The notes under the pieces are model-generated. The model had not been told where the DNA came from and did no database searches. It worked only from the letters and a program-made list of their open reading frames with translations. From assembly GCF_040054535.1 (NCBI RefSeq), contig NC_090781.1, positions 11,633,482-11,697,481 on the forward strand: a stretch of DNA of 64,000 nt. Reading direction: 5' to 3'. Origin of the DNA: Antennarius striatus. Its lineage: Eukaryota > Chordata > Actinopteri > Lophiiformes > Antennariidae. The stretch's first letter is position 1. Every line of letters begins with the position of its first letter. Shown in pieces: positions 23,900-39,782 of the stretch. A program made the position numbers and the translations under genes.

Positions 23900-26890
23900 C
23901 CAACATAAAAAGGAAGTGTAGGAACATGAAAGAAGCGTGAGATGAAATTTATTGTTCCTATATGAGTTTATTATTATGTGGAACAATTACATCTGAAGCA
24001 GAGCGTTAAAGAAAAACACAGTTTGTGGAAATCTAATGTAGACAGACTGATGCTGCTTATATAATTGAAGATATTCCGAAGGTAATTAATCCTTTGGTTT
24101 AGATAGTTTGGATCAGAAATGCTGATTCAGACTCAAATTCTCTTTGATGCAGTTCTAGGTTCTGACCACAGGAGGGAGCCGTTTCCCTATGATTTCTTCT
24201 CTTTTCCCATTTCCTTCTTGTCCGTGAAATGAATTTTACAGCGTCATGATCGATGCTCACGTCTAAACTGTAAAGCTGGTCAATAACTTATACAAATATC
24301 AAGTCTTCAAACTAAACTGTTAACTATCACAAGTTTGATTAAAATAACTGGATTGAAAATCTAGCAAACGCTTAATTTAGCTGACAATGTTTATAAGACA
24401 GATGATCTTATTTTTCTGTGGTGCAAATTTTTGAGATAAATTCTTTGTGAAAGTCTTTGTGAAATTAAACATTTTATCTATGTTGTATTCGTGGGAAACA
24501 AACCTAATTTACTTGTCCTTTCCTTTCCAAAAGAAAAATAGTCAAAACAGTGGGAAATGTAAAAGTGAACTGCTTAGCTGAGAAAAGTAATTATTCATGA
24601 AGCTCACCTGTTCTGTCAAAACCTTGCACCAAGCATTCATAAACTTTATTATTAATTATTGTAGCAAAGAGAAGTTTTTACATTTCTGTGAAAAGTCTGA
24701 ATTGTCAAATTCAAGAAGTGGAAATTCCAATGACAACAGGTACACTACTACATCCCTTTAGTTACATCTGAACAGATGGGAACGTCGTTTTCATGCTCCC
24801 TGTTTTCTGATATTGAGTGCTTCTCTGTGAGGAATGGAATGCCGGAAGTCTGTGATTTTGTCCTTGCGCGGTGCACCTAGAGGTGATCTGGTTCATAAAT
24901 GATGGCGTCCGGTCTGCTTTGCTGCACCCAAGAGCAGTTTGTTCTAATGGGTTCCTCTGAATGGAGCACAGCGGTGGAGGTTCACATTTCAGAACGGGAA
25001 GTTGCTGAGGCAGTCACCCCTTGCAGTTTCGTTCAGCTATTGCTCTTATGCCATTAGGCACATTAATAGGGCCACTCACCTACAACGAGGCATTTCATTG
25101 TGGATTGTCGGCATGACATTGTTGACAAAGTTCATCAGAGTAGCTGAAATTGCAGGGAGAATGGTTGTGACGCGATGACAAAGCAAACACGAACACAACA
25201 TTCTCACAACGGTATGTTTTAAACTCACTAGATCTTAGCAAACATCCTGCATGACTGAGTGAAGAGCAGGTTAAAGGTTGAAGTGGTTGCCTTTCATGCG
25301 CCGCTATATTTTTATGATCTTGTCTGCACCGATACGATTGGAAACAACATCAATAAAAGCTTCCTCACCGAACTCGACAATTCCAAAATCGTCGCATGCT
25401 ACTCATGCTCAGGTGTTTTGCACTAAATTGTTACAGAGTCAGCCTCATTTCAGTGAGAAAAACTGGTTTCTGTTGACCTAAAGTCACCAGTCTCACTCCC
25501 ACACCATCTTATCTGAGCCAAACCCTTTATGGATCATCACCTTGTAATCCCGCACCTTTACGGCCCTCGCTGTGCGCTGCTGTCAAGGAGAGGGTAATTA
25601 GCTTATCGTAAACACATGATTTATAAAACTCATATGCGATGAGGACATCTCAGTGATTCAAACCGTCTTTGATATCTTCTAAGGAAAAGACGTCACCTCA
25701 TGTGAAGAAATAAAGAAGTCTTTCTTTAGTAAATGTTAATGTATGAATACTAAAGTTGGTCATGTTCCACACACTGTTCCTTTACCTCAAGGGGCAGCAC
25801 TAAGAAGGAGGAAAGGGAGGCTTGTTTCGGTACTTTCTTGCCTTATCTCTGATCATATCCCAGCACTGAAGGCATGTGATGTTGGGCAAGAAGGCCATAA
25901 AGCAGGGCAACTCTTTATGAGGAAGGACTGTGGAACTCTGGCTTCACTGGTTTGACTCTGTGGCTGCAGGGTGAGAGTGGCGGTGTGGGTGGGGGCGAGG
26001 GTGGTGGTAACACAGCATAGAATTTGCTTTAACATAAGATTTCACCTCCGTGTCAGATAGTACACAGGGGCAAATAGTCCTTGACTCCCAATTCACTTAA
26101 TTCATGTTTGTCATGCTTGCCTTGTTTTATGCATCTTGAGTCAAGACTGGAATTAAAATGACTCAGAAAGCATCGATTTGCTTTGATGAATATTAAATAT
26201 TTTGCTTTTTATAAAGTTTTTTTTTTACCAGGTTCTTCAACAACATGAAGTCAACAGGATGGAGCAATTTGAATAAAGTTACATGTTTTTTTAAAGCCTG
26301 TGTTGTCATCCATGTGTGCTGCTTCTTCCACATTTCTGTAACACAATGATTGAAGGTCTTGAGTTAAATAACAAGAACTCAGCCCATAGTTGCTCAGTAT
26401 TTAATAAACCAACAGTTGTTTACTTGGTATCCCCTTCACTGAGGATGTTTATCGCTTGGTTTGTTTGTCTTCTGACTGCAAGAAAACTTTTTAGTGGATT
26501 TTCATGAAACCTGGATGAAGGACTGCAGTGAGGAGGAAGCCCTTCAGTTTTGTAGTGGATCTAAATGAATGGGCAGTTTGGAAAAGTTGACTGATTTCCA
26601 TGAAATGTGTTGGAAGACTGGAAACTACCTTGGAGATGGAATCACAGAATTTAAGAGATTTGGAAGGAAAGACTTTTTTCTTTCTAAATTCGATTGACAA
26701 ATTATTCATGAATTCTTTACTTAAACCTGTGAGTACTATTTATTTATTGTAATATGTATTATAATATTTTTTTTAACTATACTCACATAGGAAATGCATG
26801 TTTTTACTTTCTTTTGCTTTGTTAAAAGAAAAAAAAACATGATTTTGCAGTTTATCTGTTGAAAAAAAAAAGAGTTTCTGCATGAATTAT
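23900..26890. other. Gene-poor stretch, nothing recognised
   Basis: Three kilobases without a recognisable exon, RNA gene or known repeat. Open frames near 25278-25481 and 25743-25955 show no family resemblance and lack splice-site support that I can see. Confidence 0.4.
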
Positions 26891-26895
26891 GAATT

Positions 26896-27295
26896 GGGGC
26901 TGCAGTGGCTCAGTGGTAGAACGGGCGGTAGAGCGGGTTGTCCAATAATCCTAAGATTGGGGGTTCGATTCCCACTCCAGCCCAAAAAAAACCTCCCAGA
27001 GGTGAGCTGACAGTGGGAGGTGTCAGCTTACCTCTGGAGCACTGCCGAGGCACCCTTGAGCAAAGCGCTGTCCCCCTTTACAAGTTGCTCATTTGGGTGC
27101 GCACCATGAAGGAGTTGCCCGCCATTCTACCTGCCCTGCGTGCCTACAGGCCCCCCTGTGTATGTGTGAGTGTGCTACAGGGGCCTGTACAAAAACTAAC
27201 ATGCATGCATGGGATTGAAGTGTTTCACTAACTGGAGTGTGCTCTTAATTTCCCTTCAGGAATCAGAACAGCATATCAATTAAAAAAAAAAAAAT
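26896..27295 (+). mobile_element. SINE family 1, full-length tRNA-headed copy
   Basis: The head GGGGCTGCAGTGGCTCAGTGG and GGTTCGATTCCC (26965-26976) correspond to RNA polymerase III A and B boxes of a tRNA-derived SINE. The body contains CCCCTTTACAAGTTGCTCAT, GCCTACAGGCCC and GGGGCCTGTAC. The tail ends in TTTCCCTTCAGGAATCA followed by an A run, like fish LINE tails. Other copies are at 12141, 45041 and 47555. It has no protein-coding role; the open frame in it is incidental. Confidence 0.8.
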
Positions 27296-27351
27296 TTTAA
27301 CGAACTAATCCTGTAAAGTTGTGTTGGCATTAACATTTTTTTTTTTTGTTC

Positions 27352-27630
27352 ATTCATTTATTCTGTCATTCATTCATTCATCTTCAAGCCCGCGTCTTCC
27401 GCCATCGTGGCTCGCGGAATGCTGGAGCGTATCCCAGCCAACTGGGAATGTGAGGCAGGGGACACTCCGGGCGCGACGCCAGTATACCGCAGAGACACAC
27501 AGACAAACACGCACACACACGCTCACACAGGCAAATTGGAAGCACTATCCACTGAAGCACATGTTTTTGGAGGTGGAAGAAGCTGGAGAACCCAGAGAGA
27601 ACTCACACGGACATGGGGAAAACATGCAAA
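27352..27630 (-). mobile_element. SINE family 2 copy, minus orientation
   Basis: Read on the minus strand it shares AACATGTGCTTCAGTGGAT-like and ACATGTTTTTGGAGGTGGAAG-type blocks, GGGACACTCCGGGCGCGACG, the AGCTGGGATA-like box and terminal GAATGAATGAATG with the complete copy at 47152-47496. It is moderately diverged. Next to it (27631-27680) lies a short TTTA/TTTG tetranucleotide run. Confidence 0.7.
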
Positions 27631-27689
27631 CTATTTATTTATTTATTTGTTTGTTTGTTTGTTTGTTTATTTATTTATCTCAAAACTCG

Positions 27690-28520
27690 AAAGTCAATGC
27701 CCTTAAAAGGCCCAAGACATTTAATCAAATTATTTGGGTATAATTTAGTTTCGATTTTAACAAGTTTACAAAAAGAGTTTACTTTGTTTTGTCTTTGTTG
27801 AACTCATCTACTCTTACATTGGTTTTTGTTTAGTTTTAGCTGATATTCATCGTTAGTTCAGAAACTCGTGTGTAATGGTCATTAATTTAATGGATGACTG
27901 TAAGTCTCAACTGTTCAGGTCTGTTGAATTAACTCCACCTTCTCGTACCCTCCGTGCTCCTTGGCTGTGGTCGCTGTGGGAGGACGACCCTCTGCAGCAG
28001 CAGGTCCTATCAGAAGGTAACTGATGGGCAGAGATTGTCCTGAAATTTAAAGCTGCTGTAAAAGTCACTTATTATTCGATTGCTGTCTATTGTCCTGCTG
28101 CGTCTAACTTAATTCAAGGTCTGTTTGGCCACAATGCTAAACCTTGAGGACATTCTGTGTGTGTGTTCACAAGTTCACAAGTTCACAAGTTGAATTCCTT
28201 AGGCCTCGTAGATGTGGCCTCTATGTGTAGCTCTGCTTCTGTTGCTCGTCTCACACGAGTCGACATCACACATCTGATTGTATTTCCATACCCCCCCCTT
28301 CGTATACATGTTCAGGTACCTCTGTAAGACTCTGTGCCTCTGCTTGATCTTTTCGAAAATGCTTTTTCTTTTTCTTGTCTGTGTTAGCCTTGGACTGTGG
28401 GATTTTTTTTTTTACCATCGCACTTCACAGATTGAGGGTGAATGTGTCCCTCATTTCCTGAACACTTCCACAGCTACTTATTACAATTTTCCAATTTTCT
28501 GCATCTCTTTATAATTTCCC
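27690..28520. other. Intergenic stretch, nothing recognised
   Basis: No gene was recognised. A small tandem triplication of ACAAGTTC (about 28168-28190) is the only structure noted. Confidence 0.4.
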
Positions 28521-28524
28521 TTAT

Positions 28525-28800
28525 CTTATACATAAGGCTTTTTGCTTGATCTTTTTGCGAATGTCAGCATTCACGGTGAATCTTATGACTGAGAGGTCAC
28601 TCTTACCTAGGGGTGGTTGTAGCAGAAGATCACTGACTGAGTTTCCATCAACTGATAATACAATGTCTACCAGATTTGGCTTGTCTGCCCCTCGATTTAT
28701 TGAGTGGCAAAACAGCAACAGAGTCACTAGAGTCTCCTCAGACCTAAATTGCAAAATCCCATTCTGCAGGACAACTTTCGGACAGTCATCCTTCTCCTGT
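28525..28800 (-). mobile_element. Possible LINE endonuclease-end fragment
   Basis: A minus-strand frame reads INRGADKPNLVDIVLSVDG then VSDLLLQPPLGKSDLSVIRF. The spacing of P-R-x-N-LVD-VL, VSDL and PLGxSD-I-F resembles the end of the endonuclease domain and linker in fish L2/Rex-like LINEs (usual words LDLVLTN and PLGNSDH). Only this fragment is visible, and the histidine of SDH is replaced by leucine, so it would be inactive. Confidence 0.45.
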
Positions 28801-28804
28801 TAGA

Positions 28805-29784
<980 letters not shown>

Positions 29785-29801
29785 TTGTGACGGGGGGGGG
29801 G

Positions 29802-32435
29802 TTTAGGGAGGTCGAGGGTTGGGGAAGTCACACAGGTAGGGGACCCTGATGTAGGGGGGGACTGTGCAGTCACCATATCTCAATCTAAAAGCCGACCCTG
29901 CATGACTGGGCCTGGGCATTGGCTAATGGACCCCAATTACAGTTCCTCTGTCCTCCAGGAAGCAGTGTGGCGTGACCCTCTGGAATGAGTTTCCCTCGCA
30001 AAAACATGTCTACAACAGACATGTTGAACGTGAAAGGGGTTCATTTAATATTAATTTGTTCGTCAAGATGGTGAAGACGACATACTGATTGTGGCTGCGT
30101 GTGTCCAGTGATTAGCTGGATTCCGCTCACCGCCATCGGCCATCACGAGTCCGTGATGAAATCTCGATGAGGGTGGGAAACGAACAGCGAGAGAGGTTCT
30201 GAGGTGGAAAGGTCAGACTGATGTTTCACCGTGAAGCCAGAGAGGAACATTTTTTTTCCGGCAGGATGCCTCCTGTGGTCGGGGTTAATGTGGTGTTGGA
30301 GGGACAGAGATGTGCAGATGAATTAATTTTAGGGATGAGCAGAGAAGCGTAGCGACAGAGGTCCAGAGTCCTCGGGTGGATGGGTGGGAGGAGGAAGAGA
30401 TGGATTTAGAGAGAGGCTCTCTGAATGCACACCTCTACCGCAAATCAAAATTAAACTCAGTTTATGCTCAGGAAATGAGCCTGTTTGAAGCAGAACTGGT
30501 TTCATACGATGTTGATCAGTGGTCAAGATTTTTTTGTCTTTTTTATGTCATGGACAGATTTATGACCAATTCAATTAATGAATGTGTTTTGCCAGTGAGA
30601 CGGCCCCCACTTTGTTCTACTCTGACACACCTCATCAGCTATTAGATGTATTGACTGACTCCGCCAGGCTCCACCAGGAGGTCAGATGTTTCACTTGGAC
30701 CATATTAGAGATCCTGGTTGAAGAATTGCATAGATGCGTAATAAAACCACCGTACCCAAAGTTGGCACCAATCCTATCCATTGACGATCACTACTACCGA
30801 TTTCTGGCTTCCTTGTTCACTTCCTGCTTATCCTGGCTCCGCCCATGACTTCCTGCTTGGCCTGCTCAGGATCTGAACTGTGATAATGTCAGAGATTTTT
30901 AAGTGACTTCTCAAAGTTTTACAAACATACACACAATCTCCATGGATTGAATATTCAGATTACAACTGATGTTGAAGGGAAACCAGATAATTGGACCATT
31001 GGGCAAATTATTATTCATTAGAAGATGTAAGATGTGAGCTAGATCTTACTCACATTTCTCTAGTGCCAACACGAGTGTGTATTTTGTGATCTTCGGTGAA
31101 ACATAGGAAAGATCAGACAATTTTTAATAACACTTGCAGCTGATCAGCTGCTTTGTGCTAAATATCAAATAATTGTCTTTATTTGGATTTACAGTCCAAT
31201 TAATTCTTATTAGATTGATTGATGAGTTTTTCATGGTCACGTTGCACCTTATTTCGCTAGAAATAACCTGAACATACAGAGTAAATCCACAACTCGTTTT
31301 TTTAATAAAATGCTCTTCCTCCTTATCCATCCATCTCATTCTTATTGCTTTACTTATACTGTAACGTCCCAATTGTCAGGCTGAGGACCCCTGAAATAGT
31401 TTATGCAGAATAATTTACTAGGTTTGGTCAAAAATGAACAAAATAACATAAACAGGATATCAGCTTTTGGAAAAATTTTCATCTGCAGGATGGAGAGTCG
31501 TGTCTGACGACACAACTGAAGGTGACTGTAGGTGATTGCAGAAATCACAGCAGGACAAGACAGACTCCACGGTTCGCTGACTGTCAAGCCTTTCTCTTTA
31601 CTCATGAAATAATAGATAACTTAGTTTCCACATCACGCGGCACCAGGCCAGAACCTTAATCGTTCAAAAGCTGTCTTAAATAAGCAAAGTTTATTTAGAG
31701 ATGCACCTGTGAAATCTTTGTTATCAAAGTTAATGTGACATACAAGTTCCATACTAATGGAAACATGGGAGCTTAGTGTGATTACCTGATAGTTGGGACC
31801 ATGTAAGATCCTGAGATGTTCAATTTGAACTTATTCTGATAAAAGCTTTATTTGTCCAGTTTTAAACCTACCGTTTGACGACATCTCTAGATTATCGTTC
31901 TCTCACCTCAAACGGGATGAACTGTGATACTGTAGCTGCCTTGACAATGAAACCATTGAGCTCCCTTTCAGTGGAGCCAACAGCAACATTGATCTGCGTT
32001 TGAGGTAAAAGGAAATGCACTGATTACTTGCACACCCAGTTACACATTAACTGTTAGCAGAAAAGGAAAAAAGAAAAAGAAAGACAGAAGAAGAGCTCAT
32101 AGACTCAGACAGATAAGCTGCTACTGCATCTGCCAGAACAGGCAAATAAGTTGCTGACAGAAAACATAATCATGACACTAAAGGTCAAAGCTGCTACTGT
32201 CACATTTTTGGTGTGTTTATGACAAAAATAAAAATATACGAGCGACCGATAGTGATGGGACAGAGAGAGGAGTACTACTCATAAATGTCTGTTGAAAATA
32301 TCTTCTTGATGAGGCACAGACAGACATCAAAAACCTCATGGAAGCGCACATTTAATACTGGATTTGTGTTTGTTAATTTAGATTTTATCATCAAGATTAA
32401 TTTAATCATTGAGGAGTTTTTGAGATCTGCATAGG
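29802..32435. other. Gene-poor stretch, nothing recognised
   Basis: I see no supported gene. Open frames near 30376-30645 and 30582-30848 have ordinary composition but no domain I can name and no clear flanking splice signals. Confidence 0.4.
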
Positions 32436-32450
32436 TTTGCCTTATAAGTC

Positions 32451-34950
32451 GTAAATAAAAACAGAATACAATGATTTGCAAATCCCTTTCAACCAATATT
32501 CAATTGAAAACACAGTAAAGACAAGATATGTAATGTTCGAACTGGTAAACTTTGTTAATATTATGTCATTTGGAATTTGATGCCTGCAACATGTTTCAAA
32601 AAAGCTGGCACAAGTGGCAAAAAAGACTGAGAAAGTTGAGGAATGCTCATCAAACACTGATTTGGAACATCCCACAGGTGAACAGGCTACTTAGGAACAG
32701 TTGGATTGCCATGATTGGGTAAAAAAGCAGCTTCCCTGGTCATGTACAAACAAGGATGGAATGAGTGTCACCACTTCGCGAACAAATGCGTGAGCATATT
32801 GTCGAACAGTTTAAGAACAACATTTCTCCATGAGCTTTTGCAAGGAATTTAGGGATTTCATTACCTTTGGTCCGTAATATCATCAAATGGTTCAGAGAAT
32901 CTGGAGAACTTACTGCACGTAAACGGCAAGGCCGAAAACCATCACTGATTGCCCGTGACCTTCGATCCCTCAGGCGGTACTGCAGGAAAAACTGGCATCA
33001 CTGTGTAAAGGATATCACCACATGGGCTCAGGAACACTTCAGAAAACCACTGTCAGTAACTACAGTTTGTCACTACATCTGGAAGTGCAAATTAAAAGTG
33101 CAAAGCGAAAACCATTTATCAACAACACCCAGAAAACGCCACCAGCTTTGCCGGGCCCAAGCTCATCTAAGATGGACTGATGCAAAGTGGAAAAGTGTTC
33201 TGTGGTCTGAGGAGTCCACAATTCAGATTGTTTTTTGAAAACTAATGTGCTGAAGTTTGGGGACACACGTATAAAAGTGGCTTGTAACCTTTATTCCTGA
33301 CCCAGAAAAGAGTCTTGAGAATTATTCACAATGAACATTATAGAGCTCACACAAACCACTTATTTATTAAATCTAAACTACTGAAAATACATGACATCAT
33401 AAGCTATAAAACTGTACAACTTATGTATAAAGCATCCAATAACAATTTACCTCAAAATATATAATCACAAATACAGATTAATGAATCCATTTACCAACTA
33501 AGAGAAAACACAGCATTTGTACAGAAAAAAGCAAGAACAGCATTAAAAACATTTTTATTATCGTTCACTGGTGTCAAACATTGGAATAAACTGGATAATG
33601 AAATTAGGAATATGGGAACTCTAACTGCCTTTAAAAAAGCAATTTAAAAAGATGATTTTGCAAGGTTATATTTCTGACGTGAATGATGATTAAAGGACTG
33701 CACTGTTATGACGAATTAAACTTCATGTTGTCATGCCTGTGAAACAAATGTCACTGTAACCTTTGTGCCGTAACTGAGTACATGCAAGATGTTACGACTG
33801 CTACGAAAGTGGAGAGGAAAGGAATGCTGAGTAAACAAGGACACTACTGACCAGAAACAACCCTTCAAAGGAATTACAAAATGAACATTAACAAAATTTG
33901 GACTCTTCTCAAGAATTGACAAAGAGGTGTACAAAGACGCATGCCTATTGGACTAAATAGACGGATTAAAACAACAATGTAGCAGAATAAAATAATTGAA
34001 ATGGATTTGGGACATGCAATGTATGAATTGGTTGACAATGTGCTGTAATGAGAGATGTTGATGATTTAGGGGACGGGAACCTTACAACAAGCCAATGCCT
34101 TCTACCCGTCAACCCTTTTTTTTTTCTTTTGGGATGTTGTTGCTGATGTCTCAACACTGATGAAAGTGAAGTCTGTCGTACTAACATGTCTGGAAAGAAG
34201 AAGATAAACTGAATAAACTAAACTAAAACTAAAAATGTGGTCATATTGTCCACCGGACCAAAGAGAAGAAGAATCATCCGGACTTTTATAGGTGTAAAGT
34301 TCAAAAGCCAGCATCTGTGATAGTATGGGTGTATTAGTGCCCAAGGCATGGGCTACTTCCTCATCTGTGAACGCATCATTTATGCTAAACGGTACATACA
34401 GGTTTTGGAGCAACATATGTTGCCGTCTAAGCAGCGTCTTTTTCATGGACGCTCCTGCTTATTTCAGCAAGACAATGCCAATCCACATTCTGCAAGTGTT
34501 ACAACAGCGTGGCTTAGCAGTAAGAAAGTGTGGGTACTACATTGGCCTGCTGTAGTCCTGACCTGTACCCCACTGAAAATGTGTGATGCATTATGAAGCG
34601 TAAAATACAAAAATGGCGACCCCGAACTGTTGAACAACTTAAGCTGTACATAAAGCAAGAATGGGAAAAAGCTTCAAAGATTGGTCTCCTCTGTTCTCAA
34701 ACGTTTACTGAATGTTGTTAAAAGGAAAGGTGATGTAACACAGTGGTAAAAATGCCCTTGTGCCAATTTTTTTTTGCAATGTGTTGCTGCCATCATATTC
34801 TGAAGTGATGATTATTTGCAAAAGAAAACAAGGTTTGTCAATTCGATTATTAAATATCTTGCCTTTGTAGTCTATTCAATTGAATGTAATTTGAAAAGTC
34901 ATTGTTTTCTGTTTTTATTTATGATTTGCACAACGTGCCAACTTCACTGG
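32451..34950 (+). mobile_element. Inactive Tc1-like DNA transposon, interrupted by a LINE
   Basis: The imperfect terminal inverted repeats are about 200 bases. The left one starts near GTAAATAAAAACAGAATAC (32451). The right one is its mirror, CTGTTTTTATTTATGATTTG (34909-34928). The first transposase half (about 32867-33238) reads IIKWFRESGELTARKRQG, the helix-turn-helix, then DITTWAQEHFRKPLS and KWKSVLWSEEST, the first catalytic-Asp region, with Glu where the Asp is expected. The second half (34230-34740) has CLFQQDNANPHSASVTTAW and RPRTVEQLKLYIKQEWEK, with frameshifts and a stop. A LINE fragment separates the halves. The element is clearly dead but keeps both ends. Confidence 0.85.
33238..34225 (+). 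mobile_element. LINE 3' fragment nested in the Tc1-like element
   Basis: The sequence encodes CAEVWGHTYKSGL, LFLTQKRVLRIIHNEHYRAH, TNHLFIKSKLLKIHDIISYK, TVQLMYKASNNNLPQN and GVKHWNKLDNEIRN in order, with a few stops. This is the C-terminal part of a fish non-LTR retrotransposon reverse-transcriptase protein (L2/Rex-like). It ends in an AAACTAAAACTAAAAA tail (34206-34221). The transposase frame breaks at its left edge and resumes after its tail, so it inserted into an existing Tc1-like copy. Confidence 0.75.
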
Positions 34951-37900
34951 TTTTGGGTTTTGTGAATCTAAAACTGCCTATTGATAAATTTACACACTAT
35001 TAATCCATTTTATCATTACAATATGTGTAACTTTTAGTTCCTGATAAAGCTGGTTGTAGTAGAGTTCCTTTTTTGCCAATACATGCTCTCACAGAATTTA
35101 GTTTTGAAAAAATGCAGCTTTTAACCATAAACTTTGTATAGGAAGTCTATAACATGGAAATATGAATTCATATTCACTCACATCCTCATAGACCCTCGAC
35201 TGACAAATAAGTGTAATAATAGTGAGTGTGCACATTGACAGAACGGAGGCAGAACCTGCAGTCATCCGTATGACATCAGAGAAGCAGAAATTTCATGATG
35301 GCAGTAAACTTGAGTACTTGTGAAAGTTATTGCTGTGTAAAAAAACCCCATAATATATTTACTAATGAGAGTTGAAAGCAGTTGTGTGATTAACCACGTT
35401 TGTCCAGTTGTCATTTAGATATCTCATTAAGTTTTCAGCTGATATTTTATCAGTCAAAGAAATAAATGATTTCTCTTCAAAAATGTGTATGTTTTTTTAA
35501 TTTTTTTTTTTTTTAATCATTGCTGTGAAAAAAGAATGATAGGCCAGACAAGACGAAGACAACCAGGAATGAATGACTAATGAGGTTCCATCACTACACA
35601 CACCTAGAGCCACAACTGGGGATTCAAATATAGGTGGACGTACTGATAGATCAGAACCATCAGAATGGGACAAACTACTGACGACAAACACAGGATTCCA
35701 AATGCTAGGATTAGTTTTTCAGGGCTGGTGAATGAGTGGAAATATTTGAATTGGCATGAGGCAGATGTGAGTGCAGCAATGTCTTCATGACCAGTGTGCA
35801 CTGGTCATGAAGACCAGCACACAAAATGAAATGCATGGTCATTTCTTCTATCAATAACACTTCAGTGTTGTTGCTGCAGGGTGCTAGATGGGTTTTTGAA
35901 ATCCTAAAAAAAAAAAAAATCAAAATTTTTTTTCAACTTCTCTTTGTAACATGTACGTGTTTACCAATAAATACATCTACTTTCATGTAAGTACATCTTT
36001 TGTAATAAATGTTAGGTGCTTTTTTAAAAAAAATATACAGCCTGTTAAATTTTAATTTTCAGATTGTTCAGGTTTTGGTGACGATTATGTTGGAAGAGAT
36101 AGAAGCTATTTAGGTGCTTCCTGTTTGGAGTAAAGATACAAACAGGTCGTAGAGGAGAGGAAAAGAAGCACAGCGGGCAACAAGGTATGGGCTGCAAGCC
36201 AATCAGATTCCAGGTCTGTGTCAAGAAGAATTTAGATACCAAAAAACATCAGAAACAGGTTACACTTCTTATTAATGCATTAGTAATTACTACATGAAAG
36301 TTCATATGCTATATAAAATAGTCAGTTAAAAATGTACGTAATGATAGCATTACTATCTGTTTCATTGAAGTGCTGCTTATATAATGTAGTGTTTTAAATG
36401 ATGTAGGTCCACATTCAAAACGTGATATAATGTGCTAATTTGCAGTAACATTGTTGTTACGTTGTCTAACTCTTAAAGATGCATCATCTGTAAGACAGAG
36501 AGATTGTCTTCATCTAAAATCTTAAACGGTAATGCAACAACTGAACGAGGCTGATATGGAGTAATGACAGTATTATTCCTCAGACATGTAGGGGACTAAT
36601 TTAGTGACAATGCTTCAATTCATATTGTGTAATACTGGTTTGGACAGGAGTGTTTTTGTTCTGCAGGGTTTCAGTCAGAACGTTCCACCTCTCATGGCTG
36701 CTAATGGCAGGTATGCATGCCTCTGCATTAATCAGGGTGCTGTGAACCTGCCATTTAATTGCAGAGGAAGCAGAGCAGGTAATTACTTTTGAATCTTTAA
36801 TTGTGCAGCGAGAGAAAGAGAGAGAAACACACAGGTCAGAAAGTTGACCATGGATGGAGATCGCATGAACACTAAGAGCAATCCTTGGAGGAGATTTGGT
36901 ATTTTATTTTGTGTTTTGTTTCTAATTTAAAAGAAACTAAAAGCACAGAATTTTGCAGAAATAAAAAATCCATTCAGTTACTAGTTTATCTGTCAGCTTA
37001 ATTTATCAAGTCTAATAAAACAAACCTTCTACAGGTGTAATCAGCTGCTTAAAATGGATTGATCAGCTGACCGGGCCTGAATGACTGTGCCAAAGTCATG
37101 TCTTGTCCTACCTGTTTCACTTAATGAAGTTAATACCAGGCTCTGTATTTGTCTGGTGTTCTGCATCCCAAATGGGAGAGAGTCAAAAAAGATGTAGTTG
37201 ATGTCATATAATCCTGTACGTACATGCTTCAAGTCACTCGCTGCTTAAACCAAAACAAGCTGGATTTTGAATTGCAGGAAGTACTTTGATAATGTAGAGC
37301 TGCTTGCTACTGCTTTTGCTTGGGTTAAGTGTCATAATAATTCACCCACTTCTTCAGCAGTAATTTTTCAGTCCAGATTGAATTTTACTGAATAATATTT
37401 GTGTCTTTGTTTGGCAACTTTACCAAATAACAAAATTAAAAAAACCCAAAAACAAAACAAGAAATCGAACTCCAAAAATACAACGGTTAGACAGATTTTT
37501 ATCAAATGACTCAAGTCCAGTGATATTGAATCCAACTTATCTAATATTATGAGTGCATTGTTGCTTAACAACTCAAGGCCGCAGCAGCACATGATGTAAG
37601 GAACACATATGATGCAAATGTGAGTCAGTGTTGTGTCAACGTCCTCTGGATGTCACAAAAGTAAGAAGCATCCTCAGTGTATTTACTAATGATGAGATTC
37701 ACAAGTACTTCCTATAATTAAAGTGTTGTTTAAAACGCATATATGCACATATACATAAATATGTGCATAGATATACAGTATATACAATGTAACATTGAGT
37801 TACATTTGTTGATGGGTATATATATGTAAGTACTGCTAAAACCTTTGCTTGCAGCATTTCAGCATGTTGTGTGATTGCAGATACTTCAGGGGTCACGAAC

Positions 37901-38260
37901 CAAAAAGCATGGGAAACGGTCCCAGTCTGTTGGTACCTTACTGCATAAATCACCTCATGATTGTTTCCTTGCAAAGCACAACAAAGGGTCCACACAGCAT
38001 TTGGATGTTAACGAGAACAAAGCAAATATCTGATAACTGCATTCCAGCCTCATTTCCAAATAAAGAGACTTCTTATCATGGTCTAATTTGTCACAAACTC
38101 TTCCCTGTAGGCGTGTGTTTGACTTCCCGGTGACTGCAGCAGCTAACAGCTACGATCTGATTCACTCATGTTCTTTTCTCAGGAGATTTATTGCATGGCG
38201 ACACACCCTACCTGGACCTGGCAGAGTTTGTCTGCTCAAAATAAGGTCAGAGGTGATACT
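34951..38260. other. Gene-poor stretch, nothing recognised
   Basis: Three kilobases of mostly AT-rich sequence without a supported gene. Short A and T runs occur at 35503-35515 and 35904-35917. The open frame near 36604-36792 has no recognised relatives. Confidence 0.4.
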
Positions 38261-38273
38261 GTGTGTGTGGTTT

Positions 38274-38307
<34 letters not shown>

Positions 38308-38358
38308 TGTGAGTGTGTGATTGTGTGCGTGTTTTTGTGTGTGTTGTTGTGTGTGTTT
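38261..38358. repeat. Interrupted (GT)n tract
   Basis: GT repeats with several interruptions (TTTT, ATGT, GAGT, ATTGT). It lies about 95 bases from a long AC tract of opposite sense. Confidence 0.9.
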
Positions 38359-38448
38359 TATCTTTGTTATAGGTACACACCGTATCGCCAGTGTAGTAAA
38401 GCACTGAAAAACAAATTAAATCTCATAAAATAGACAAAATACGACAAA

Positions 38449-39782
<1,334 letters not shown>

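Noticed and set aside
30376-30848. Two overlapping + strand frames of about 90 codons
   Set aside because: No domain, splice context or family resemblance supports them as exons; they are within chance length for 64 kb.
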